Assembly (NCBI GenBank): GCA_016858145.1
Contig: JAEHOE010000149.1
Coordinates: 242,901 to 306,900 of the forward strand
DNA: 64,000 bases
Direction: 5' to 3'
Origin: Edaphochlamys debaryana
Taxonomy: Eukaryota > Chlorophyta > Chlorophyceae > Chlamydomonadales
Shown here one piece after another: positions 1 to 8,908 of the stretch (its first letter is position 1; each line of letters opens with the position of its first letter). The translations under genes were made by a program, and so were the position numbers. A model generated the notes under the pieces. That model did no database searches and was not told the origin of the DNA. It saw only the letters and a list, made by a program, of their open reading frames with translations.

Positions 1-128
1 GCCGATTTTGGCTGGTCGGGACCCGGCCTCCGCCCACTTTGCGTGGGCGGAACGTGCAGCATACCAGGTGCCGGCGCCTGGCGCCTGGGGTGCCTGGGGT
101 GCCGCGCAGCCGTCGCTGACCCTGTGCC
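1..128 (+). repeat. 128-bp direct repeat, copy 1 (intronic)
   Basis: By eye identical to 1865-1992. The match begins at the first base of the window, so the left limit of the repeat is unknown. It ends shortly before a splice acceptor (ggttcag, about 138). Confidence 0.9.
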
Positions 129-2186
129 GTCGGTTCAGCACGTGGCACGCTGTGCAGCTCAACGCCGGCGACATCCAGCCAACCCGTTCGTCAACCAGGT
201 CATCAACGCGCTCCATCAATGACGGCATGAGCACCGCCCATTGCAACGACAAGGTGTTTGTGCTTTCCCTGCTGGAGTGCAAGAGCGACGTGGGCTCTGG
301 ACACGCACTGGCTCAGGCCTTGAGGTGGGCGCTTGACTCTCACTACCGTGTAGGCGGGTGGGGCACTGCTGCCGTGCCTTGGCTCATGTCCCTAGCTCCC
401 GCCTCACAACGCCAGGTACTACCAGCAGCACTACGAGGACGGCAAGCTCTGGCGGTCTCACACGGCCTACGGGTGGGTGCAAGCCAGGTGCATACTGCCA
501 GGCGCTGGTGGGGCGCTGGTGGGGCGAGCGTTCCCAACTCAGGGGTGCGGCCCACGTTGCATCCTCAACAGGTGCGATCCGCTCCCGGCGATCATCCTGC
601 TGCTCGAGGGCCCGCTGCTCTCGTTCCACGCGGTGTGGACCATCTACGGGAACCGCATCGGCTACGCGCCGCTGACGCCGGTGAGGCCTCTGGTCAACGC
701 TTGCCGGGGCGCGTAGCAGGGGACCGTCGTTCTTGCGCGCACATTGTTGGTGCTCGGCGCCGCCTGAGGCTGCTGCCCTGCACCCCCGCCACCGCCCCCA
801 CGCGCAGGGCTACTACCTGGCCAACGAGGGCCGTGACACGGGCACCGTCTGGCGCCTGATGTCCGTCCTGCCGGCCTACAAGCAAGCTGCGGAGGTGCGG
901 TGCCAAGGCTCTGCGGCGCAGGCAGCCTCTGTGCACGCGTGGGGCACCCGGGCAGTGCCACCCTCAAGGGGCGCACCTGCTCTTTCAACCGGCAGGGGTT
1001 CAGTAGGCTTGCGGCCGACTCTGGCCCCGGTGCCACCGCCCTGTGCAGGAGCTGCGCAGCACCTACCTCGCCCGCGCCGGGGCCCCGCCTGGTGCGCTGG
1101 AGCGCGCTGCGCGCCTGCGCGCTGCCGCGCAGGTGACCGTGGGCCCTGACGGTGTGGAGCGAGGGCTGCCCTGCACGCTGCCGTACAGCCTGCTGGACGA
1201 GTCTCTGCAGCTGGAGGCCATCACCTTCCTGGGTCCGACCCTGCTCTACAAGGCCCAGCAGCGCCTCGAGGGCGGCGGGGAGCGGCGCGTGCTGATCAAG
1301 TTCGTGGAGGGGCGGTACGGAGCTCAGGTGCGTGCCGTTTTTCCACGAGGGCTCAGCTCAGCGTGTTGGGCTTACTCGGCGTTAGGCGCCAGGCGCAGGA
1401 AGGCCCCGCGTGTGGGCGCCCCGGTAGCGCGAGGGTTGCGGCGGCCTGAGGCAGCCAGCGCCCGCTCCGCCTGCAGGTGCACAGGGCATGGCACGGTGCG
1501 GGTGTTGCGCCCGAGCTGCTCGAAGCACGCCGGCTGCCGCACAGCTCGTACACCATGGTGGTCATGGAGCTGCTGGGCGAGGAGGAGGGCTGGATGTCGC
1601 CGAGCAGCGTGCCGCCCACCGGCCGCGAGGGACTCGTGGAGGCGGTGCGCAACGCGCTGCAGACGGCGCACGCGACTCCGCTGCTGGAGGGGCAGGGGAA
1701 GGGGGTGCACGGGGACATGCGGCGCCCCAACATCATGGTCAAGACGCCGGGCCCCGGCGGCCGCTGGCTCGTGCGGTTCATCGACTTCGACTGGTGTGGA
1801 CTCGGGTGCTGAAACGCTGTTGACGCGCCGCTGCCCCAGGCCGGTGTCGCTGGGCCGCATAGCAGCCGATTTTGGCTGGTCGGGACCCGGCCTCCGCCCA
1901 CTTTGCGTGGGCGGAACGTGCAGCATACCAGGTGCCGGCGCCTGGCGCCTGGGGTGCCTGGGGTGCCGCGCAGCCGTCGCTGACCCTGTGCCCCCCTTCC
2001 CGCATGCCCTCCTGTGTCCCCATGTCGCTGCCTGCACCGCTCAGGGCCGGGCCCGCGGATGTCGCCACCTACCCCCTCGTGGCGCTTTCCAGGAGCATTC
2101 CGTGGCCCGCGGGCGTGGAGCCGGGCGCGACCATGCTGCAGGAGCACGACACGCAGCTCCTGAAGCAGGAGCTGGCGCGGTTGTGA
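1..2186 (+). CDS. Crinkler-like protein: nuclease-like block plus atypical protein kinase (5' partial)
   Basis: Spliced gene whose 5' end lies left of the window. Visible exon pieces in order: a block with LLECKSDVG near 265-330 followed by YYQQHYEDGKLW (about 416-470) and AIILLLEGPLLSFHAVW (about 590-650), resembling the restriction-nuclease-like part of Crinkler/CR effectors; GYYLANEGRDTGTVW (about 810-890); then a kinase-like domain with RVLIKFVEGRYG (beta-3 lysine, about 1285-1330), VVMELLG (hinge), HGDMRRPNIMV (catalytic loop, Asp and Asn present, about 1708-1740) and FIDFDWCG (DFG-equivalent, about 1778-1800). A last exon with IPWPAGVEPG and QEHDTQLLKQEL leads to the stop. Introns begin gtgggc/gtgcgt and end cag. 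The Crinkler assignment is from remembered family architecture; the kinase motifs are read directly. First exon and exact junctions are uncertain. Function unknown; could be a self/non-self or effector-type protein. Confidence 0.5.
1865..1992 (+). repeat. 128-bp direct repeat, copy 2 (intronic)
   Basis: Second copy of the 1-128 sequence. It lies in the intron between the kinase FIDFDW exon and the final exon of the same gene. A perfect match in two introns of one gene suggests recent duplication or an introner-like sequence. Confidence 0.9.
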
Positions 2187-2365
2187 GAGCGGTGAGCGCC
2201 GGGGCGAGGCGCGGTGCGGCGCGGTGCGGTGGGAAGCAGCGTCGGCAGGCCAGGGGCCGTGCGGTGTTTGGTGGGCGTGCAACTCTTGCCTGGGCGCCAC
2301 CAGTAACGAGGCCCTTGACAAGGGCCCCACTCACCATTCGCCCCGCGCCCATCCCGGCTACGCAG

Positions 2366-3612
2366 GCTTCATGCACCGCGAGGTGCCCAGGCCGGGTGTG
2401 GCCCGCCTGCCTGCGGAGGGGCGCTGGCTGCCGATCGACCTGGAGCCCGTGGGCAGGGCGGGCTGCGACTGCAGCCAGCCGCCCTGCCGCCTCCGCTACT
2501 GGAGCGAGCGCGCCCTGGACAGCGGCCGCTTCTACACGGCCGCCTCGGCCCTGCGCGTGGTGGCGGAGCAGCCCTTGGGCGGGGGCAGCCCGCTGGGCCC
2601 GCGGGGCCTCGCGCTGCGGCAGCAGCTCATGGAGGCCAGCAGCGGAGGCCAGCAGCGGAGGCCAGCAGCGGAGGCCAGCAGCGGAGGCCAGCAGCGGAGG
2701 CCAACAGCGGAGGCCAGCAGCGGAGGCCAGCAGCGGAGGCCAGCAGCGGAGGCCAGCAGCGGAGGCCAGCGAGCACGAGTACTCGTGGTCCTCCGAGCTT
2801 GCCCCGGGAGCAGCGGTAGGCCGCCGTGGGTCCGGATCCGGATCCAGATCTCGCTCAGGATCCCATGCCAGCGCCACCGCCCCTGCCCTAGCCTCCCCGG
2901 GGCAGGACCGCTCCAGGACTGGCATCGGCAGTGGCGCCTCCGCCGGCCCCCTCAGCAAGAGCACGTCCGCCGGATCGGGGTGGCGGCAGCACAGGAGGAG
3001 GACGGGGTGGTGGGGGGATGGCTGGCAGCGAGGGGATGACGGAGGCTGGTGGGAGCGAGGGCGCCGCCAGCTCCTCGTCCACGCCCCTGCTGGACCCCCT
3101 TGGGTAAGAGATGCCGAATGCCGGGTTGGTGGGGGCTGCAGCACAGCCGAGCACCAGGGCTGCAGGAAGAAAGGGACCTGACCGGGGCCTCCTCCTCCTC
3201 CTCCTGAACTTTGCGCTCGTAACCCGCGTCTGTACCCACCGTCCCTCCCGCAGAGCTGCTCTGCGGCTTTACGCCAACGCCCTCCTCCAGCGGCGGCACG
3301 CCGGTCTGGCCCCAGGAGGCAGCGGCCGACACCGCTGGCGTACTCCAGGGCATCTACGGTGGCGGCAGTGCTGGTGGCGGCGGTGCTAGCTGCGGCGGCG
3401 GCAGAGCTGGCGGCGGCGGTGGCAGGGGTGGCGGCGGCGGCCTGGGGGCCCTGGCGGCAATGGACCGTGCCACTCGGGAGCTGTGCGTGCGTTACGCGCA
3501 GCGGCAGCTGGCGGACGAGTGGCGGCGGCGGCAGCTGCTGCGGGGGGTGCTGCGGGCGCTGGGGGCGGCGGCGGAGCGGGGGGGGGGGCCCAGCGTGCGG
3601 TGGAAGCGTTGA
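2366..3612 (+). CDS. Unrecognised glycine/serine-rich protein with coding minisatellite; frame disturbed
   Basis: Begins after a good acceptor (ctacgcag) with GFMHREVPRPGVARLP and continues through GCDCSQPPCRLRYWSERAL to LMEASSGGQ, where it enters a 13-bp minisatellite. After the repeat the plausible coding frame (EHEYSWSSELAPGAAVG) is shifted by one nucleotide. Another shift is needed near 2970 to reach the Gly/Ser-rich stretch ending STPLLDPLG at a gtaagag donor (about 3103). The last exon (about 3254-3612) starts ELLCGFTPTPSSSGG, passes a Gly-rich run and ends with a basic helix-like tail, RELCVRYAQRQLADEWRRRQ, before TGA. It may be the 3' part of the preceding kinase-like gene, but the junction phase from 2182 to 2366 does not fit, so I keep it separate. 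Possibly a pseudogene. No family recognised. Confidence 0.35.
2631..2771 (+). repeat. 13-bp coding minisatellite, 11 units
   Basis: Unit GGAGGCCAGCAGC starts at 2631 and recurs exactly every 13 nt to 2761, with one G-to-A variant near 2704. Because 13 is not a multiple of three, it is read as a 13-residue protein repeat (EASSGGQQRRPAA). Confidence 0.95.
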
Positions 3613-4498
3613 GCGGTCGAGGGGTGCATGGCGTGGGGCGTGGGAGTGGTCTTGCGCTTTGCTTGATTGGGGGGCCCCTTGGCGCGGGTGTGTGCAAGCG
3701 AACAGTGTGCACATCGGGTTGAGGTGTCGAGGCGGAGGCTGCAGCAGGAACGGCCCTTTGGGAGGTAGGGGAGGTGCATGGGACATAGTCCATGATGTGG
3801 GGAGGGCAGCCGACTAAGACTCGCTCTGGTCTTGGAGCTGGGCGTGGGGAGGGCAGGCCCTTTGTTTTGTTGGGAAGCGCCTTCCATGGGGGATGCTGGG
3901 GGGAGGGGTGCATGCATAAGAACAAGGGGGGAGTGGGCATGATCAACGGGGGAGTGGGTTTGCGTGATATACCAATCAAGGGGGAGACTGCAAGCAAGGA
4001 GGCCCCTATTCGCTCCCTTGATGACCCCTGAAGCATGACTAATGCGACAGTGCGTGTAATTGATGGCGGAGCGGGCCACGCCATAGTCACGGGTCCAGTT
4101 GCGGGCCGACGGGCTGTCAAAGCCCCCACATGGGACGAGCCGACGCCGACCAAGGCCCGCACGCCTGCTGCCACGCTCAAGCTCAACAAGACGCTTGGTA
4201 GTAGTGGTGAGCCGTTGCGTGCGTGCTTCCTTCATCTAGCAGTACAGCAGTGTTGCTTGCATGTTGTTGCCGGGGCTGCTCGGGCGGAGTCGCGCCCTGC
4301 CGCCCGCCTACGGTCACTGCCCCAGGCACAACGTAGCTAGCACGAGTGGACGTACGCTCAAAAGGTGCGCGGCAGGGGCGGGCTGGGGCTAGGCCTCCCT
4401 CCCTTAATCCCGCTCTCGCTCCTATGGCGATCACTCCCGTCCCCCGATCCTTTCATCCCAATCCCCCCTCCCTTCCGTGCCACCCTTTCAGCGCGCAT
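3613..4498. other. Intergenic: 3' flank of upstream gene and 5' leader of next gene
   Basis: No convincing coding exon. A TGTAA motif at 4055-4059 is a candidate polyadenylation signal for the + strand gene ending at 3612. A pyrimidine-rich acceptor-like cctttcag just before 4492 suggests a 5'UTR intron in the next gene. Confidence 0.5.
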
Positions 4499-5467
4499 AT
4501 GTCGTCTATGTACGCCAGCGGCCCTGGCGGAGACCCGGCGGCGGACACCGATGACGTACCGGACTACCGGGACCTCCTGACCTCTCCGGGCTCGGACTGG
4601 ACCGACCAGGAGGCCGCCGACGTGCAGGAGCTGGCCGGGGTGATGCAGCGCATCCGACAGATGGTGGCCTCAGGACCGGCCAAGGGCCGCTGCTACCGCC
4701 GCCGCACCCAGGAGCTCACCAAGCTCCACAGGCGGGCCCTGGACTTGGGCGCCAAGCTGAAGAAGTGTGTTCTGCCCTCCTGCCCCAAGCACGTGCCGTC
4801 CGGTCCGCAAGTGCTCTTGTCGGTGGGCGGCTTCAAGGGCTGCGGCCTCAACTCCGGTGAGCTGTGTAACCCCATCAGGCCTAGCCCAATGAACGCATAC
4901 ATGAGCAGTCAATACAAGCCAATAGCAAGCCTAGTCCGATGTTGATACAACCTGCTGGCTCTCTTTTTACCCCTTGAGGGCCGGGGCATGCAATCAATTG
5001 GACTTCTACGCAAGCCCGCCCCCTTGGCCCCCTCGCCCACGCCCGGCTTGCCCCTGCCCCCAGGCGGCCGTAAGTCCAACGGCGCGCCCGCCGACATGGG
5101 CGACGGCGTGGGTCTGGCCAGCTCCACCGGGTACATCTGCGCCGTCAGCGGCAAGGCCTGGAGCAAGGCCTGCGAAAAGGCCGGCGGCATCAAGCGCAAG
5201 GTGATCGCCCGCATCGTGCTCAGAACCAACTACTGCTCCGGTCTCGCTAGCTATGCAGCGGCGTGCGCGCGCTGGAGCACACCGACCGCCGAGATCCTTC
5301 CGTGCATGCCTTTCCCGCCCGCCCTCACCTTTCCGCCCCGGCGGCGTGCACCTCAGGTCGTGCGCTGCTACCCGGTCTACGGCCCCAACGACAAGGGCGT
5401 GGAGTTCCGGGGCGGACAGAAGTGGGTGGTGCCGACCAACCCCGTCATCCTGTGGGTCTACGAGTGA
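4499..5467 (+). CDS. Small unknown protein, three exons
   Basis: Model: 4499-4856, 5064-5200, 5357-5467, giving 201 aa with phase continuity (1, then 0). Start is the ATG of MSSMYASGPGG, just after an acceptor-like cctttcag; an in-frame upstream ATG at 4346 is less likely because it would read through that intron-like sequence. Exon 1 has an acidic region (DVPDYRDLL) and then a basic, cysteine-containing part (GRCYRRRTQEL, KKCVLPSCPKHVPSG). Exon 2 carries GVGLASSTGYICAVSGKAW and KACEKAGGIKRK. Exon 3 carries VVRCYPVYGPNDKGVEFRGG and ends PVILWVYE. The second donor (gtgatc at 5201) is chosen because it keeps the frame; the region reads open without splicing too, so intron retention is possible. 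No family recognised. The spaced cysteines could bind metal, but the pattern is not a known finger. Confidence 0.5.
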
Positions 5468-5568
5468 GCCTGCAGGCCCTGCAGCGACGGCGTCGCCACG
5501 GCAGGCGGGCATCCCGCTGAGGATGAGGAGCAGCGGCTGGATTGACGGGGGTGGTACCCTGCAGTGGG

Positions 5569-5818
5569 GTATGGAGCGTGGCGGAGGCATTACACGCAGC
5601 GGCGACGGGAGGTCGTGGGGCCAAGCATGCATGGACGGGGCGTGGCGGAGGCACTACACGCAACAGCAAGCGCGGAGTTAGTGGGGTAAAGCATGGACGG
5701 AGCGTGGCGGAGGCATTACACGCAGCGGCGACGGGAGGTCGTGGGGCCACGCACGGATGGAGCATGGCGGAGGCACTACACGCAGCAAGGGCGAGAGTTG
5801 GTGGGGCCAAGCATGGGC
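5569..5818. repeat. About 62-bp tandem repeat, four copies
   Basis: The anchor TGGCGGAGGCA recurs at 5579, 5643, 5705 and 5765 (spacing 64, 62, 60). Copies 1 and 3 resemble each other more than copies 2 and 4, suggesting duplication of a dimer. It lies between convergent genes. Confidence 0.85.
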
Positions 5819-6373
5819 CAGGCAGTAGAAGGGATACATTGTCTTCGGGGATTCCCTTCGAGGTGTTGTGAGGGTATTGTTGTTGAGCCGGAAGCTTTGA
5901 GTTGACAGGACACGCTGGACACCCCATTCGATTTCATTTGGCAGCAGTTGCTGGGACAGTGGTGCGTGTCCACGTTGGTAGTTGATTGAAAGGCCAACAG
6001 TCTCTTGCTCAAAAGTGCATGCCTCCATCTGTGCAGCAGAGCTCTTACACAACATAGCTCTTACAGGGGTCGGGGTCCAGAACAGCGATCCTCGAGCATC
6101 AGGGCAGGCTTGCACCAGCCTGTCGGGTGCCGAGTGCAGGATGGAGCGCACCGCTGCAGCGCACCGGCCCCCTCAAGAGGGCCCCTTGCCAGCCCCTCCG
6201 GCTGCGGTCTTGTCGCCACCAACTGCCCCTGCTGTTCGAGTGCACCAACCACTGCGCGCAGCCCAAGCGTCTCCAATGACCAGACACGGCCAGCCCTTCC
6301 GCACACCGATTGACTCTATCTACTGCACCAGCGCACAATGCCACAGCCTTGCAGCCCGGGGTCCGCACGCAGG
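5819..6373. other. Convergent intergenic region, 3' flank of the - strand gene
   Basis: Two TTACA motifs (6045-6049 and 6061-6065) read TGTAA on the - strand about 310-330 nt past the stop of the - strand gene and are candidate poly(A) signals. No exon recognised. Confidence 0.5.
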
Positions 6374-8146
6374 TCACACCGGCACCCAGGGGTTGCGCCT
6401 GTCCCCCTCCGGCGGTGTCCTGCGGCCCACATCCGCTGGCTGCTCCGGCGCCGGCAGCAGAGGGGAAGTCGGCACAGGGGGCGCCACGGTGCCGGGCAGC
6501 AGGCGCAGGGGCCGCACCTGAGGAGGGGGCGGGGGTCCGAGGGATATGAAGGGTGGGGAGCGGCTGCTTCCTTGCATGCAAGGATGAAGCGTCCCTCCCC
6601 TGCCTTCTCCGCCAAACCCCTGCCCCAACGCTCCTTCCGGCACTATCGGCACCGCGTGGGGTAGACCTTGCCGTGCCTGTGCGTCACACATGGCCTCTCC
6701 TTGCCCTGCCCCCACCCTCCATCCCCTGCCTCCATGCCTGCCTTGTCTCAACCAGCGCCCTGCCCAAGCGCTGTTCATTCCTGCCCCTTGCCCCTCGACT
6801 TCCCCTCTTGCAACCTGCCTCACCGCCGGCACCGCGAGCATGCCCCTCCCCGGGTGCAGGTAGGCCTTGCCGCACGTCTCGAACTGCATCAGCACCTGCA
6901 CGGATGGAGCAGGGATTGAATGGGGTGGCACATGAGCGCGGCAGTGCTCCGACGAGGTTGGGTGAGAGGTTGACTGGACCATGCAAGCGAAGGGGATGGC
7001 GCTGGGAGGACGGGCGACGAGGAGGGCTAGTCGCGAGGAGGGCCAAGCTTTTCCAGAGCGGTTGGGCGCTTGCCCGTCTCCTCCCCGCAGGGCCCCCGCC
7101 CCACCTTGGGCGCCTCCAGCAGCTTGCTGCCCTTGGGGAAGGTGGCGGAGAGGGCCTGGAGATTGGATGGGGAGGAAAGGATAGGCGTACGCCGTCACAG
7201 GTTCTCAGGAGCCGAGGCCCGGATTGCATCGGGCGATAGAAGCGCCCATGCGCATGCCGTCAGAACGGCTTTCGGGGGAGGCCGCTCCCACGGCAACGGG
7301 CCCCTGGACCTTTGCACAGCCTGGCTACACGGAGAGAGCACAAGGGGCCGCTAGAAGGAGCTAGTAGGAGCTTAGTGAGGTATGCGCCCCCAGAGGAGAG
7401 ACCACACACGGTGGGGCCCCCCACCTTCTCGGCCGAGGGGTAGCCGTAAAAGCAGCAGTCCAGCGGGGGCCAGCTGGCGGCACCGGACTTGCTGCGAGTC
7501 CACTTGCCGATCTGGTATTTGGTCTCCCTGCGTCGAAGGTGATACGAAATGCGGTTGTTAAACACGAGGGTTGGGAGCCTCTCTGCTCAGGTCGGTCGTG
7601 GCCTACAGAACCCGGGTCGCCCATCAGCGTACGTGTCTCGCCCTTCGACCCCAGCTCCCGCTTACCCGTCAAAGGTGGAGAGCAGCTCGCCATTCATGGA
7701 TGCGACCACCTGCACCAAAGTGGCCAGGGGGCGGCCGTCTTAGCGTCGCCGCGCGCCGTGGCAAACACCGCGGGGAGGGTCTGGGACATGCCGGGGGCTC
7801 GGGACACAGCACCCATCGACCCAACCGTCCCCAAGCGTGCACGCTAGCCGCTTTATGCAGCCCCTACCTTGAAGAGCTGCGTGGGCTCCAGCTCCAGAGC
7901 CACCCAGCCATTCTCGCTGTCGGGCACGAGCAGCGCGAGCAGGCGGGCCCGGCTCTCCGCCGCCTTGGTAATAACCTGGAGGCCCATATCGGCAGCACAG
8001 AGACTTGAGCGAGCTCGCCGGCGCCCCATGCTGTTGCCGTCTGCGCGCGGCTGTCTTTGCCGTCTGCGACGTACCTGCCTCCTCGCCTCGCTGTAGAAGG
8101 ATACCGCTTTCCGCTCTAGTTCTCTCATACGCCGGTTGCCTGTCAT
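6374..8146 (-). CDS. Unknown protein, seven exons, about 200 aa
   Basis: Exons on the - strand: 8146-8075, 7975-7868, 7709-7666, 7527-7425, 7155-7105, 6895-6815, 6517-6374. Every junction has GT and AG and phases agree (0, 0, 2, 0, 0, 0). The product starts MTGNRRMRELERKAVSFYSE. It continues with VITKAAESRARLLALLVPD, an acidic/hydrophobic piece ENGWVALELEPTQLFK, a short exon VVASMNGELLSTFDG, the tryptophan-rich YQIGKWTRSKSGAASWPP plus DCCFYGYPSAEK, ALSATFPKGSKLLEAPK and VLMQFETCGKAYLHPGRG. The tail is Pro-rich and ends RNPWVPV. The sixth exon could end nine bases earlier at a stronger donor (gtgagg) without changing frame. No family recognised. It is divergent from the pLGIC gene, sharing a 762-bp upstream region. 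Confidence 0.55.
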
Positions 8147-8908
8147 GGCTAGCGGGCTATGAGCCTGCAAGCGCTAAGGCAGCTACATGTCAAGGATGTT
8201 GACTTGCTCGAGGAGTGTTGTTCTCTTTCGCAGCATAGGGTACTGCTACGTGTTGAGTTTATAAGCGCATTAGCGTACAAGTGCCTGAGCGCATGCTCCG
8301 TGTTGCGTCTTGCGCTTTGCGCGTTGCTGAGGACACCACGTTTTCGCTGGCCAAGCCCTGAGCAGCAGGCAAGCGGCTGCGGTTCTCTGCTCCACGGCTC
8401 TTCGCGAGGCTGCGGTCCTTCGCCCCCGGCACGCACTTCGCCACCATCCCCCGCCTGCCCCCCGCGAGGGCGCAATGTCCGCGCCCCTCCCCGCATCCTG
8501 CGCTACTCTGGAGCAACGCATACGCAGTGCTCCGGTGCAATTTTCAGCGCGCGAGGGCCGCCTTCACGTCTCCACCGGGCCTTCGCCGCGAACGTCGAAG
8601 ATGCCCCGCGGGCGACCCGCTCGCCTGCGCGCCGCGGACCTCGTTGGCTCGCGGCGTGCGCGCCACAGCCGCGCTCTGAGACCTCGCGATGCTGCTCTCA
8701 GCTAGCGCTATGAGGCACGAGCGCGGCTCTTGAGGCGCTAGTAGCAGCCGAGGCGGGCGTCGCATCGGTGGCCGAGCGACCCGCTGGACCCTGCGCGCGG
8801 GCTTTTCGACGTCGGCCCGGCCGCCCAGTCGCTCTTCACCGAATTTCCCCCAGAGGAAAGCATGCCACCGCCGCACCCACAGCATCTCACACCGCACCCT
8901 CTGCAGCC
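8147..8908. promoter_or_regulatory. Shared divergent upstream region
   Basis: 762 bp between the start codons of two divergent genes must contain both 5'UTRs and promoters. It is GC-rich and I saw no clear TATA box or coding exon. Confidence 0.4.

Noticed and set aside
2041..3786. 581-codon ORF on the - strand
   Set aside because: Antisense reading of the minisatellite and Gly-rich exons; Ala/Arg/Pro composition is typical of chance ORFs in GC-rich DNA and no domain is seen.
5569..5818. CRISPR-like array
   Set aside because: Whole units repeat without unique spacers, and the genome is eukaryotic.
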